64,000 bases of DNA from Enterococcus raffinosus (GCF_018917525.1 NZ_JAHLOS010000011.1:44742-108741), one strand, 5' to 3'; counted from the stretch's first letter, positions 11,848-21,283 are shown. Numbers and translations are program-made. Notes: a model not told the origin generated them from the sequence alone.

Positions 11848-12453
11848 ATGAATTACATTTGGGATTTTGATGGCACGTTATATGATACGTATCCAATCAT
11901 GTTAAAAGCGTTGATGGAAACTTTTAAGGAGTTTAAGATTGAAAAAGATGAAAAAGAGGTTTATCGGAAAATAAAGACCGAATCGATCCGTCAAATGATT
12001 ATTGACTGGCGTTTACCTGTACCAGATTTCGATCGAAAGTATCATGTTTATGAGGCACAGAAAAATAGGAACTCTTTTCCTTTTATTGAGACCAAGGAGA
12101 CTTTGGAAAAATTACAAAATAAGGGTGGAAGACATTTTATTTTGACACATCGCACAGTGGATTCAACCTGGCAATTGCTAAAAAGAGATGGGTTAGATCC
12201 ATTTATCGTTGATATCATTGGAAGTGATTCGAATTTTCCAAGGAAACCTGATCCAAGTGCAATTAACTATTTTATTGATAAATATCAGTTAGAGACTGAA
12301 AAAACTGTGATGATCGGCGACCGTAAACTAGATATCGAAGCTGGAAATAATGCTGGTGTACAGACAGTTTTTTTTGATTTGGATCATTTAAATCAAGTTG
12401 TTAATGCGACTTATTTTATAAATAATTTAAAAGAAATGGTACAAATTTTCTGA
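11848..12453 (+). CDS. HAD-superfamily hydrolase (phosphoglycolate-phosphatase-like)
   Basis: This 201-aa protein has the HAD motifs in order: DFDGTLYDT with D6 and D8, the motif II threonine in ILTHR, the motif III lysine in FPRKPDP and the acidic motif IGDRKLDIEAG near the C-terminus. An alpha-helical cap lies between motifs I and II (residues about 16-85), typical of subclass I phosphatases acting on small phosphorylated metabolites. The substrate is not evident. It starts 30 nt after the phosphoglycerate mutase gene, with AGAAAGGTATG upstream, and may share its transcript. Confidence 0.85.
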   Translation: MNYIWDFDGTLYDTYPIMLKALMETFKEFKIEKDEKEVYRKIKTESIRQMIIDWRLPVPDFDRKYHVYEAQKNRNSFPFIETKETLEKLQNKGGRHFILTHRTVDSTWQLLKRDGLDPFIVDIIGSDSNFPRKPDPSAINYFIDKYQLETEKTVMIGDRKLDIEAGNNAGVQTVFFDLDHLNQVVNATYFINNLKEMVQIF

Positions 12454-12537
12454 GCAGAAAGCTATAATTAGGGAAAGGCTACTAATAAGTAAACTGTTTA
12501 TTAAAGACATTATTTCAACTTGAGCGAGAGGTGTAAA

Positions 12538-12921
12538 ATGAAATTACAACGCGATCAGGAGGTCGTAGAATCTTTTAACTACGGAATTCCTCCAAAAGAT
12601 CAGGTAGTGAAACAAAAATTGCTGATTAATTTCAGTCCATTGGAAGCAGTGGATCCTGGATACCCACCTGAGAATAGCATTATGGGCGTAAGGATTGAAT
12701 TCGTTCTTCCATTCGAAGAATTTATCATCGGCGGCGTTCTTTCTCAAGTGATTCATGTGATTGATCGTCAAGTCAAACAACAAAACGATTTGACAGAAGC
12801 GGAAGCAAATGAGATGATTCGACCGATACTAAGATTGATCGAACGCATGGTTTATGAAATAACAGAGATTGCATTAGATAAACCAGGTGTTAAAATCAAT
12901 TTTTCATCCAATACAATTTAA
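12538..12921 (+). CDS. DUF1149 family protein (SecB-like fold predicted)
   Basis: The 127-aa product begins MKLQRDQEVVESFNYG and is an acidic, soluble protein with alternating beta strands and a long C-terminal helix. I recognise the pattern of the DUF1149 family, found in streptococci, lactobacilli and enterococci, for which a SecB-like chaperone fold has been proposed; no function is established. The ATG at 12538 follows GAGAGGTG by 4 nt. A TATAAT at 12463-12468 could be its own -10 element. The gene is followed by a long nested terminator. Confidence 0.7.
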   Translation: MKLQRDQEVVESFNYGIPPKDQVVKQKLLINFSPLEAVDPGYPPENSIMGVRIEFVLPFEEFIIGGVLSQVIHVIDRQVKQQNDLTEAEANEMIRPILRLIERMVYEITEIALDKPGVKINFSSNTI

Positions 12922-12988
12922 AAAACTCCACCTGAAAGTGACACTTGCTTCATAAAGTGATCGTCATTTTTAAGGTGGAGTTCTTTTT
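12921..12988 (+). terminator. Long nested-hairpin terminator after the DUF1149 gene
   Basis: The outer stem AACTCCACCT / AGGTGGAGTT is followed by CTTTTT. Inside it are an AAAGTGAC / GTCATTTT arm pair and an inner CACTT / AAGTG stem, giving one extended structure of about 60 nt, longer than the other terminators here. Confidence 0.8.
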
Positions 12989-13029
12989 GTATATGATCAT
13001 GAAAATTTCTTTGAAACAATGCAAATTTC

Positions 13030-13188
13030 AGGACAGATTATTTTATCTGAGTTATAATTTAAAGGTCACTAAAATTTAGGGATCGCGCAGCTATATTTTA
13101 GGGTGTTTTGTTGAAGAACAAATACCGGGAACCTTTACTTCCTTTGACAGACTTGTCATTATAGAAAGTTATTTTAAGGAGGAATACA
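13030..13188 (+). promoter_or_regulatory. tcyP promoter and structured 5' leader
   Basis: An AGGACA -35 (13030-13035) and a perfect TATAAT -10 (13053-13058) are 17 bp apart. The predicted leader of about 120 nt holds two hairpins: CTAAAAT (13069-13075) with ATTTTAG (13095-13101), and TTTGTT-GAAG-AACAAA (13107-13122). It does not match the S-box, SMK-box or T-box motifs I know. AAGGAGG precedes the tcyP ATG. Confidence 0.5.
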
Positions 13189-14580
13189 ATGACAACTCTG
13201 TTCACTGTATTAGTGATTCTATTGTTCGTTGCATTACTTGTGGCTTTCTACCAAATGCAAAAAAGACATGTAAAATTCTCTAATCGCGTTTTTGCTGGAT
13301 TAGGCGCCGGAATTATTTTCGGTGGTGTTTTACAATTACTTTTGGGTAATGGTAGCAAAGTGATATCTCAAGCGATGGAATGGATTGGAATCGTTGGTAA
13401 TGGTTATATTTCATTATTACAAATGTTAGTTATGCCTTTAGTATTTATTTCAATCGTTGGTGCCTTTACAAAAATGAAATCAAGCAAGAAGCTTGGAAAA
13501 ATCAGTGCCAATGTTTTAATCACACTGTTAGCTACGACAGCAATCGCTGCTTTGATTGGGATTTTAGCTGTCATGGTCTTTGGTTTAGATGGTGCGACGT
13601 TTACTAAGGGAGCGGCTGAAACTGCTCGAATCAAAGAGTTGGCGGATCGTCAATCAATGGTTCAAAACTTTTCAATTCCGCAACAAATTTTATCCTTCAT
13701 TCCAACCAATGTTTTTGCTGACTTTGCGGGAACCCGCCCAACAAGTACCATCGGTGTGGTTATTTTTGCGGCTTTTGTCGGGATTGCCTTTTTAGGCGTT
13801 CGTCGTAAAGCACCAAAAGAAGCGGAATTTTTTGCGAATTTAATTGATAGCTTATACAAAATTATTATGCGTATCGTGACTCTAGTGTTGCGTTTGACGC
13901 CATATGGTGTATTTGCTTTGATGACGAATGTATTAGCAACTAGTGATTTCGAAGCAATTGTTAATCTAGGTAAATTCATTTTGGCTTCTTATAGTGCATT
14001 GATTGTTGTTTTATTGGTTCACTCTATTATTCTTCTAGGTGTAAAAGTGAATCCAATCAATTTCTTTAAGAAGGCTTTTCCAGCATTGAGCTTTGCGTTT
14101 ACTTCACGTTCAAGTGCCGGAACGTTGCCTATGAATATTGAAACACAAACCAAAGCGTTAGGTGTAGATGAAGCTACGGCTAACTTTGCAGGAAGCTTTG
14201 GTATCTCGATTGGTCAAAACGGTTGTGCTGGCGTGTATCCAGCAATGCTTGCGACAATCGTAGCACCAACTGTTGGTGTAAATGTATTTGATCTGAAATT
14301 TATTGTGATGCTAATTGCTATCGTAACGATCAGTTCATTCGGTGTAGCTGGTGTCGGAGGCGGAGCAACTTTTGCCTCATTAATTGTATTAGGTGCGATG
14401 AACCTACCAGTGGCGATCGTTGGTTTAGTAATCTCCGTGGAACCCATGATTGATATGGCTCGTACCGCCGTTAATGTCAGTGGTAGTATGGTTGCTGGTG
14501 TTGTTACTAGTGAACGCATCCATGAATTAGACCGTGAAATCTTACATGATGAAAATACTTCGATCGAAGTAAATTCTTAA
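13189..14580 (+). CDS. tcyP: L-cystine uptake protein TcyP (dicarboxylate/cation symporter family)
   Basis: This 463-aa multi-pass membrane protein matches Bacillus TcyP in length and in the signature N-terminus (YQMQKRHVKFSNRVFAGLG) and the segment LLQMLVMPLVFISIVGAFTK. It also has the reentrant-loop motifs of the glutamate/dicarboxylate symporter fold, such as SSAGTLP and the glycine-rich GVAGVGGG. It should import cystine driven by an ion gradient, as a sulfur source. The ATG is preceded by AAGGAGG at the right distance. It is monocistronic, with its own promoter and a strong terminator, and the long leader hints at sulfur-dependent control. Confidence 0.92.
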   Translation: MTTLFTVLVILLFVALLVAFYQMQKRHVKFSNRVFAGLGAGIIFGGVLQLLLGNGSKVISQAMEWIGIVGNGYISLLQMLVMPLVFISIVGAFTKMKSSKKLGKISANVLITLLATTAIAALIGILAVMVFGLDGATFTKGAAETARIKELADRQSMVQNFSIPQQILSFIPTNVFADFAGTRPTSTIGVVIFAAFVGIAFLGVRRKAPKEAEFFANLIDSLYKIIMRIVTLVLRLTPYGVFALMTNVLATSDFEAIVNLGKFILASYSALIVVLLVHSIILLGVKVNPINFFKKAFPALSFAFTSRSSAGTLPMNIETQTKALGVDEATANFAGSFGISIGQNGCAGVYPAMLATIVAPTVGVNVFDLKFIVMLIAIVTISSFGVAGVGGGATFASLIVLGAMNLPVAIVGLVISVEPMIDMARTAVNVSGSMVAGVVTSERIHELDREILHDENTSIEVNS

Positions 14581-14587
14581 TGATATG

Positions 14588-14619
14588 AAAGGCTTGGCTA
14601 GCGCGACCAAGCCTTTTTT
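14588..14619 (+). terminator. Intrinsic terminator of tcyP
   Basis: AAAGGCTTGG / CCAAGCCTTTTTT, a ten-pair stem with a nine-base loop and a T run. Confidence 0.92.
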
Positions 14620-14767
14620 GCTACACTCAACTTTAATGACAGCAGTGCTTCAATGAAGTCGGAACATTGGCTGTGGAGAGATATTTTTTATTGAATTAGC
14701 TTTAGAAGCTACTCTTTGATATATTGAGTGTATGTAGATTTAGAATAATTTTTTTGGAGTGAATATT

Positions 14768-15139
14768 TTGTTTAACGAACAAGTAAAAGTAATTTTGTAT
14801 GCAAATAATGTGCGTAAGGCTAGTGATTTTTGGCAAAGTTTAGGATTTGTCGAGATTAGTTTTGAAGAATTGGATGGTTCGCAAGTGGCAGAAGTAGCAA
14901 TGAGTCGAAATAGTACGACGCATCTGGTAATTTATGATCGAGAATTTATTGAAAAAAATGATGATGAGGCTGCTGAGCCATCTCCTGCCTTAATTTTTGG
15001 AAGTGATGATGTTATGTCATTGTACAAAAAATTGCAGGAGGTGGAGGTCCAATTAGGAGAGTTAGCCCAAATTGGTGAAGAGTTTGTATTCAATTTTGTT
15101 GATGCAGATGGAAATTATTTTGTAGTGTCAGGTAATTAA
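14768..15139 (+). CDS. VOC (glyoxalase/bleomycin-resistance fold) family protein
   Basis: The 123-aa product has the VOC beta-alpha-beta-beta-beta pattern: the opening VKVILYANNVRKASDFWQSLGF, a middle TTHLVIYD strand and a closing FNFVDADGNYFVVSG strand with the usual D-x-D-G-N motif. The substrate is unknown, and metal ligands are not obvious. The TTG at 14768 is preferred because TTTGGAG lies 8 nt upstream; a GTG at 14759 overlaps that site. It precedes the metallophosphoesterase by 28 nt and may be cotranscribed with it. Confidence 0.75.
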   Translation: MFNEQVKVILYANNVRKASDFWQSLGFVEISFEELDGSQVAEVAMSRNSTTHLVIYDREFIEKNDDEAAEPSPALIFGSDDVMSLYKKLQEVEVQLGELAQIGEEFVFNFVDADGNYFVVSGN

Positions 15140-15167
15140 TACGTTCTTTTGTAAGGGGCGAACATGA

Positions 15168-15896
15168 ATGAAGCAGGTTTTTGTAATTGGTGATGTTCAC
15201 GGAAAATACGATATGTTTAAATCGGTTTTGGAAAAATTTCAGCCTGAGGAACAACAATTAATCCTGATTGGAGATCTGAATGATCGAGGTCCAAAAAGTA
15301 AAGACTGTTGGCTTTTAGGGATGGAACTTGTTGAAAAATACCAAGCAATTTATTTACGAGGGAACCATGAGCAGTATTTTCTGGAATTTATGGATAGTCC
15401 AGAAGATTGGTTTCCAAGTTATCTTTATAATGGTGGAAAAGAAACGATTGAAAGTTTGTTACATAAAGGTGCGACTGATGAATATTCGCCGACTGAGATT
15501 GCCATGATGATTCGTAGTCGGTACAAGAATATGCTGACCTTTTTAGCGGAACGTCCATTTTATTATGAATGGGGCGATTATGTCTTTGTTCATGCGGGGG
15601 TGGATTTAACAAAAGATTGGAAAGAGACATCTCTACAAGATTTCTTGTGGATTCGCGAACCGTTTCATGAGGGGAAAAATAATACAGAAAAAACGATTGT
15701 ATTTGGACATACTATTACTCCGATGTTATATGGAGACATGCAAACGACAGCTCTTTGGCAATCTGATGGAAAAATCGGAATTGATGGCGGTGCCGTCTTT
15801 GGCGGGACTTTACACGGAGTGGTTTTTGATAAAAATGGAATTGTTCATGATTATGAAATCCCTAATACAGACGGACCGTGGCAACCAGATTTTTGA
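15168..15896 (+). CDS. Metallophosphoesterase (PPP-type serine/threonine phosphatase or Ap4A hydrolase-like)
   Basis: This 242-aa protein carries the metal-binding motifs of the calcineurin-like fold in order: GDVHG (residues 8-12), GDLNDRGP (35-42), GNHE (65-68), VFVHAG and the late VFGHT. The usual GDxVDRG second motif appears here as GDLNDRG, with the metal-binding Asp kept. It probably acts on phosphoproteins or dinucleoside polyphosphates; the sequence does not decide between them. AAGGGG lies before the ATG at 15168. An overlapping ATG at 15164 is in another frame. Confidence 0.85.
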   Translation: MKQVFVIGDVHGKYDMFKSVLEKFQPEEQQLILIGDLNDRGPKSKDCWLLGMELVEKYQAIYLRGNHEQYFLEFMDSPEDWFPSYLYNGGKETIESLLHKGATDEYSPTEIAMMIRSRYKNMLTFLAERPFYYEWGDYVFVHAGVDLTKDWKETSLQDFLWIREPFHEGKNNTEKTIVFGHTITPMLYGDMQTTALWQSDGKIGIDGGAVFGGTLHGVVFDKNGIVHDYEIPNTDGPWQPDF

Positions 15897-15933
15897 CTTT
15901 CAAAATACAATAACAATATTTGAAATCATTTTA

Positions 15934-15991
15934 ACACGAACGCTCAAAGACTTTCTAAGCAGAAGGGAAAAATGAGTGTTCGTTTTTTTTT
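15934..15991 (+). terminator. Intrinsic terminator after the metallophosphoesterase gene
   Basis: ACGAACGCTCA pairs, with one G-T, with TGAGTGTTCGT and is followed by nine T. An inner CTTTCT / AGAAGG stem extends it. Confidence 0.85.
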
Positions 15992-16180
15992 GTGATCTCA
16001 AGATTTTTTGATTTCAAATTACTTTTGTTAATTATCTTGAACAATCATTCGCAAAATGGCATAGTATTTTAAAGGAGTTTTGCTATAGTTCATATTGAAA
16101 TTCTTTTGAGCTTAGTTTCGCACCATGTAATATCCTGTTTTTATGATTATGAAAATTGAGGAAGGAAATTCTTTTATACT

Positions 16181-17066
16181 ATGTCAGATACAATAAAAGG
16201 TCATTTATCCGCAAGTTTAACAGTAGTCATATGGGCGTTGACCTTTATTTCTACTAAGGTACTGCTTGAGTCGTTTTTACCAATCGAAATTCTTTTCATC
16301 CGATTTTTAATTGGTTTCAGTAGTCTCACGTAAATTTTTGCCCTTTAAGGGTTGGCGTGAGGAACGTTATTATATAATCGCCGGTTTATTCGGTGTTTTT
16401 TTATATTATTATTTGGAAAACGTCGCATTGACCTATACTTTAGCAATGAATGTAGGCATCATCGGTTCTGTTAGTCCCTTTATGACTGCCTTGATCAGTC
16501 GTTTTGTCTTGAAGCAGGGAATGATCCCGCGTGTTTTTATTATGGGATTTATTTGTTCAATGATTGGGATTTCATTGATTAGTTTTTCAGGTTCACTGAA
16601 TGTTAATCCGCTTGGTGATGGCTTGGCTTTATTGGCAACGGTCTGTTGGGCTTCCTACTCTCTAATAGTGAAAAAAATTAGCGGGTTTGGCTATGGCACT
16701 ATTGCTACAACACAACGGATTTTTTTCTATGGTTTACTGTTTATGCTACCCGTCTTATTTATTACGCTTGATAAGTTCGATTTTTCTCGTTTTTTACAAG
16801 TGGAAAGTTTTGGTAATCTTCTTTTCTTAGGAGTTGGTGCTTCCGCACTATGCTTTGTAACTTGGAATTTTTCAGTCAAAACTCTTGGAGCAGTGAGGGC
16901 AGCAGTTTACATTTATACGATTCCAATGTTGACCACGATAGCGTCTGTTTTGATTTTGGGTGAGAGTTTGACTCTTAAAACATTTATTGGCATTTTGTTG
17001 ACTTTAACAGGTTTAATTTTGTCAGAGCTGCCCAATTTTATACAGCAAAGAAAAAAAGGGAGTTGA
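16181..17066 (+). pseudogene. EamA/DMT-family transporter, frameshifted
   Basis: An ATG at 16181 (GAGGAAGGA upstream, 14 nt away) opens a frame reading [20 protein letters not shown], the first EamA helix, which continues to [10 protein letters not shown] and stops at TAA 16331-16333. The rest of the protein continues one frame over, from about 16314, as [16 protein letters not shown] and then eight further membrane helices to the stop at 17066. Both parts belong to one drug/metabolite transporter of about 295 aa. A net change of one extra base or two missing bases, or a slightly larger deletion, between 16311 and 16331 explains it. Without the N-terminal helices the second part is unlikely to work. 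A sequencing error is the main alternative. Confidence 0.8.
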
Positions 17067-17067
17067 T

Positions 17068-17104
17068 AAAAATCCTTCACAGCAAATAGTCGTGAAGGAT
17101 TTTT
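17068..17104 (+). terminator. Intrinsic terminator after the EamA pseudogene
   Basis: AAAAATCCTTCAC / GTGAAGGATTTTT, a 13-pair stem with an 11-base loop. Confidence 0.9.
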
Positions 17105-17112
17105 GCTTTGAG

Positions 17113-17142
17113 TTCAATAAGCAATCTTTCTTGAAATATGAT
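17113..17142 (+). promoter_or_regulatory. Candidate promoter of tex
   Basis: TTCAAT (17113-17118) and TATGAT (17137-17142) are 18 bp apart, about 38 bp upstream of the tex ATG. A TAAAAT at 17142-17147 is an alternative -10. Confidence 0.4.
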
Positions 17143-17179
17143 AAAATAGATAAGATTTTGGATGAAATGAGGAATTGAA

Positions 17180-19360
17180 ATGGCAGAAAATTTAAACCAA
17201 GATATCATTCAACTACTGAATAAAGAATTAACGGACTATCGTCCGCAGCAGATCAATGTTGTTTTGACATTATTAACAGACGGAAATACGGTACCTTTCA
17301 TTGCTCGTTATCGGAAAGAAATGACCGGCAGTTTAGATGAGGTACAGATCCGTGAAATCGAAGAACGCTATAATTATTTGGAAAACTTAGAAAAGCGTAA
17401 ACATGAAGTTTTAAGACTGATTGATGAGCAAGGAAAATTAACAGAAGAGCTAGCTAAGAAAATTCAACAAGCAGTTAAAGTTCAAAAGGTTGAAGATTTA
17501 TATCGTCCATATAAACAAAAACGTCGAACTAAGGCAACGATCGCTAAAGAAAACGGGTTAGAACCATTAGCGGATTATTTGATGAGTTTTCCGCAAACTG
17601 GAGATGTTTATGCTAAAGCTGGTGAGTTTATCAATGAAAACATCGCCAATGCTGAGGAAGCTTTGCAAGGAGCACATGAGATTGTAGCCGAACAAATTAG
17701 TGATAATCCTGATTTTCGCACGTGGATTCGTTCGTATACGAAAAATAAAGGTGTGTATCAGAGTAAGGTCAAAGACGCTGATAAAGATGAAAAAGGTGTC
17801 TACGAAATGTACTATGATTTTGCTGAGCCGATCAACAAAATGGTTTCTCATCGTGTATTAGCCTCTAATCGTGGTGAAAAAGAAGAGGTCTTAAAAGTTT
17901 CAATCTTGGTCGAAGAAGATAAAGTCTTTGATTATCTTGAACGTCAATTAGTGCAAAATACTCGAGCTATTACTGCGGAATTTGTTCGTGAAGCCTATAA
18001 AGATAGCTATAAACGATTTATCGGACCCGCGATTGAACGGGAGATTCGAAATGAATTGACGGAAGAGGCAGATGAGCAAGCCATCAACATTTTCGGTGAA
18101 AATCTACGCAATTTGTTATTACAGCCACCATTGAAGGGAAAGGTCGTGTTGGGATTTGACCCAGCGTATCGAACTGGCTGCAAACTAGCTGTGGTAGATG
18201 AAACCGGAAAAGTTTTAGCGATTGAGGTGATTTATCCCCATAAGCCGGCTCCTCAGGCAAAACGACAAGCTGCTGGACCAGCATTTCAAGCGTTAATTAA
18301 AAAGCATAACGTAGAGATGGTTGCGATTGGTAATGGTACTGCAAGTCGTGAATCTGAATTATTCGTAGCTGAACAACTAAAACAAGTTCAACAAGAAGTC
18401 TTTTATGTGATCGTTAATGAAGCGGGAGCTTCTGTTTACTCAGCCAGTGACATTGCCCGGACAGAATTTCCTGAGCTGCAGGTTGAAGAACGAAGTGCAG
18501 TCAGCATCGCGCGTCGATTGCAAGATCCGCTGTCAGAATTAGTAAAAATCGATCCAAAAGCTGTTGGCGTCGGTCAGTATCAACATGATGTTTCTCAAAA
18601 ACGTCTTTCTGAGCGCTTAGACTTTGTAGTAGAGACTGCGGTCAACCAAGTAGGCGTAAACGTCAACACAGCTAGCCCACAGTTACTGCAGTATGCTTCT
18701 GGTTTAAACAAAACAACAGCACAAAATATTGTTAATTATCGCGAAGAAAATGGTGCATTCACTTCGCGTCCACAGTTGAAAAAAGTTCCTCGCTTAGGAC
18801 CAAAAGCTTATGAACAAGCTATTGGATTCTTGCGAATTCCTGGTGCAAAGAATGTTTTAGATACAACTGCGATCCACCCAGAAAGCTATAACAGCGCGAA
18901 AGAAATTTTGGCCCTTGCTGAGGTTGATCTAAAATTGTTAGGTTCTGTTGAAGCGACAGAAAAAATCAAAGCGTTGCAGTTAAATCAATTACAACAAGAG
19001 CTTGAAATTGGTAAGGAAACTATCAAAGATATCTTGCAGGCCTTGCTCCAACCAGGACGGGACATGCGTGATGAAATGCCAGCTCCTTTATTACGTCAAG
19101 ATGTGCTAACGATGGAAGATTTAAAAGCGGGAATGGAATTACAAGGAACAGTTCGCAACGTTATCGATTTCGGAGCCTTTGTTGATATTGGAGTAAAACA
19201 GGACGGATTGGTTCACATTTCTAAATTGAGTAAAAAGTATGTCAAACATCCAACTGACGTAGTTTCGGTTGGTGACGTGGTGACTGTTTGGGTCGAAGCG
19301 GTCGATGTCAAAAAAGGACGTATCAGTTTGACAATGGTTCAAAGTGATAAAAATGACTAA
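17180..19360 (+). CDS. tex: Tex/YhgF family RNA-binding transcription accessory protein
   Basis: The 726-aa product has the full Tex layout: an N-terminal helical region with VPFIARYRKE, a YqgF/RuvC-like domain (around residues 320-460, starting LGFDPAYRTGCKLAVVD), tandem helix-hairpin-helix motifs (VNVNTAS to LRIPGAKN) and a C-terminal S1 domain (GTVRNVIDFGAFVDIG to ISLTMVQ). Tex binds nucleic acid and is an essential or virulence-linked accessory factor in several bacteria, with an incompletely defined role in transcription. GAGGAA precedes the ATG. Its last codons overlap the start of sprL. Confidence 0.95.
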   Translation: MAENLNQDIIQLLNKELTDYRPQQINVVLTLLTDGNTVPFIARYRKEMTGSLDEVQIREIEERYNYLENLEKRKHEVLRLIDEQGKLTEELAKKIQQAVKVQKVEDLYRPYKQKRRTKATIAKENGLEPLADYLMSFPQTGDVYAKAGEFINENIANAEEALQGAHEIVAEQISDNPDFRTWIRSYTKNKGVYQSKVKDADKDEKGVYEMYYDFAEPINKMVSHRVLASNRGEKEEVLKVSILVEEDKVFDYLERQLVQNTRAITAEFVREAYKDSYKRFIGPAIEREIRNELTEEADEQAINIFGENLRNLLLQPPLKGKVVLGFDPAYRTGCKLAVVDETGKVLAIEVIYPHKPAPQAKRQAAGPAFQALIKKHNVEMVAIGNGTASRESELFVAEQLKQVQQEVFYVIVNEAGASVYSASDIARTEFPELQVEERSAVSIARRLQDPLSELVKIDPKAVGVGQYQHDVSQKRLSERLDFVVETAVNQVGVNVNTASPQLLQYASGLNKTTAQNIVNYREENGAFTSRPQLKKVPRLGPKAYEQAIGFLRIPGAKNVLDTTAIHPESYNSAKEILALAEVDLKLLGSVEATEKIKALQLNQLQQELEIGKETIKDILQALLQPGRDMRDEMPAPLLRQDVLTMEDLKAGMELQGTVRNVIDFGAFVDIGVKQDGLVHISKLSKKYVKHPTDVVSVGDVVTVWVEAVDVKKGRISLTMVQSDKND

Positions 19361-19802
19361 TCAGGAGTTACAAGCTCTCGTCGAAAAGATCTCTCATGAC
19401 TCTTTTCGACGACCATTCTGTCATAAAGCATATTTTAATCGGCGACTAAAAACGACGGGTGGGCGCTATCACTTAAATAGCCATAACTTAGATTTTAACC
19501 CGATTCTTTTTGAACGATATGGTGAAGCAGAATTGATTAATGTTATTAAGCATGAGCTTTGTCATTATCATCTTCATCTGGCAGGAAGAGGTTATCAGCA
19601 TAAGGATCAGGAGTTTAAACAACTGTTGAAAAAAACTGGGGGAACCCGTTTTTCTCCGCCACTTGTGGCAGTTAATTATCAAGTGTATGAATGTCAAAAA
19701 TGCCACCAAGAGGTTAAGCGACGCCGAAAAATTGATACAAAACGATATGTTTGTGGAAGTTGTCATGGACAGCTAAAATTTTTGAAGACAATTGAAGCAT
19801 AG
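19353..19802 (+). CDS. SprT-like zinc protein (SprL/YdcK)
   Basis: The 149-aa product has the SprT zinc-metalloprotease-like HELCH motif at residues 67-71 and a C-terminal zinc ribbon (CQKCH and CGSCH pairs). The N-terminal PFCHKAYFNRRLKTTGGRYH segment is typical of the bacterial SprT-like family that sits next to tex in Firmicutes. The ATG at 19353 overlaps the tex stop by 8 nt. A GTG at 19344 is possible but no better supported. Function in bacteria is not established; eukaryotic relatives (Spartan) cut DNA-protein crosslinks. Confidence 0.88.
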   Translation: MTNQELQALVEKISHDSFRRPFCHKAYFNRRLKTTGGRYHLNSHNLDFNPILFERYGEAELINVIKHELCHYHLHLAGRGYQHKDQEFKQLLKKTGGTRFSPPLVAVNYQVYECQKCHQEVKRRRKIDTKRYVCGSCHGQLKFLKTIEA

Positions 19803-19833
19803 GGAGTATTAAGATAATCTGAAGAATAAAAGA

Positions 19834-19862
19834 TTGCTATTTTTACAGATTTATATGATAAT
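19834..19862 (+). promoter_or_regulatory. Candidate promoter of murC
   Basis: TTGCTA (19834-19839) and GATAAT (19857-19862) are 17 bp apart, 42 bp before the murC ATG. Confidence 0.5.
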
Positions 19863-19904
19863 GTGAACCGCAAACAATTTTGTACATATAAGGAAGAGGA
19901 TTAA

Positions 19905-21239
19905 ATGAATAATAAAGAGATACTTTATCATTTTGTTGGAATCAAAGGATCAGGCATGAGTTCACTGGCTTTGGTCCTGCATGAAAAGGGCTACCATGTA
20001 CAAGGCTCTGACGTTGAAAAATATTTTTTCACGCAACGTGATCTAGAAAAAGCCGGCATTACGATCTTGCCATTTAGTAAAGACAATATTAAGGAAGGCA
20101 TGAAGATCATTCAAGGAAATGCCTTTCCAGATACCCATGAAGAAATCGCTCGGGCGAAAGAATTAGGATTAGAAATTGTTCGGTACCATGATTTTATCGG
20201 AGAATTTATTCAACCTTATACCAGTATTGCAGTAACAGGTTCGCATGGTAAAACAAGCACGACTGGATTGCTGGCGCATGTCTTAAACGGATTAGCGCCA
20301 ACGAGTTACTTAATTGGTGATGGTACTGGACATGGTGTTCCAGATGCGACTTTCTTCGCCTTTGAAGCATGCGAATATCAACGACATTTCTTGGCATATG
20401 CGCCTGATTATTCAATCATGACAAATATTGACTTTGATCATCCAGATTATTTCAAGAGTATCGAGGATGTTTTTGAAGCCTTCCAAACCTTGGCTTCGCA
20501 AGTTAAAAAAGGAATCTTTGCTTATGGGGACGACGAATATTTACGTAAACTAAAAGCAGATGTGCCGATTTATTATTATGGATTATCTGAAAACGATGAT
20601 ATTCAAGCACGGAATATTGTTCGGACAACAAATGGTTCGGCCTTTGATGTTTACCATAAAGAAAAATTTATTGGTCGTTTTTCAGTTCCATCATTTGGTA
20701 AGCACAATATTCTTAATGCCTTGTCTGTTATTGCGGTTGCCTATTTTGAAGATTTAGATATGGATAAGGTTAAAGAAGAAATGCTGACTTTTTCTGGTGT
20801 TAAACGTCGTTTTACTGAGAAAAAGGTTGCTGATATGATTATCGTTGATGATTATGCGCACCATCCTGCTGAAATCAAAGCAACGATTGATGCAGCTCGT
20901 CAAAAATATCCGGAAAAAGAATTGGTTGCTGTTTTCCAACCACATACGTTTACTCGGACAATTGCTTTGATGGACGAGTTTGCTGAAGCGTTGGACAAAG
21001 CCGATCGCGTTTATCTATGTGATATTTTTTCATCTGCTCGTGAAACAGCAGGGGATGTAAAAATAGAAGATTTAGGTGAAAAGATTCAAAAGGGTGGACA
21101 AGTAATCAAAGAAGAAAATATGTCGCCTTTATTGGATCATGAAAATGCCGTCGTAATTTTTATGGGTGCTGGAGATGTTCAAAAGTTTGAACGTGCATAC
21201 GAAGACTTACTAAGTAATACAACACGCAACGTATTATAA
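19905..21239 (+). CDS. murC: UDP-N-acetylmuramate--L-alanine ligase
   Basis: This 444-aa cytoplasmic enzyme adds L-alanine to UDP-MurNAc, the first peptide step of peptidoglycan synthesis. Visible are the N-terminal Rossmann motif [11 protein letters not shown], the ATP-binding loop TGSHGKT at 111-117, the [11 protein letters not shown] signature and QPHTFTRT in the third domain. The length is normal. AGGAAGAGG lies upstream of the ATG. It is monocistronic with its own promoter and terminator, separate from any dcw cluster, as in other enterococci and bacilli. Confidence 0.97.
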   Translation: MNNKEILYHFVGIKGSGMSSLALVLHEKGYHVQGSDVEKYFFTQRDLEKAGITILPFSKDNIKEGMKIIQGNAFPDTHEEIARAKELGLEIVRYHDFIGEFIQPYTSIAVTGSHGKTSTTGLLAHVLNGLAPTSYLIGDGTGHGVPDATFFAFEACEYQRHFLAYAPDYSIMTNIDFDHPDYFKSIEDVFEAFQTLASQVKKGIFAYGDDEYLRKLKADVPIYYYGLSENDDIQARNIVRTTNGSAFDVYHKEKFIGRFSVPSFGKHNILNALSVIAVAYFEDLDMDKVKEEMLTFSGVKRRFTEKKVADMIIVDDYAHHPAEIKATIDAARQKYPEKELVAVFQPHTFTRTIALMDEFAEALDKADRVYLCDIFSSARETAGDVKIEDLGEKIQKGGQVIKEENMSPLLDHENAVVIFMGAGDVQKFERAYEDLLSNTTRNVL

Positions 21240-21242
21240 TAT

Positions 21243-21283
21243 AAAAGAAGGGTTCAGACATTTTTTGTCAGAGCCCTTCTTTT
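21243..21283 (+). terminator. Intrinsic terminator of murC
   Basis: AAAAGAAGGG / CCCTTCTTTT with an inner CAGACA / TGTCAG stem containing one mismatch. Confidence 0.85.

Noticed and set aside
13134..13166. TTGACA followed by TATAGA close before tcyP
   Set aside because: The spacer is only 10 bp, far too short for a vegetative promoter.
12990..13188. Known sulfur riboswitches (S-box, SMK-box) or T-box before tcyP
   Set aside because: None of the conserved core motifs could be found in the leader.
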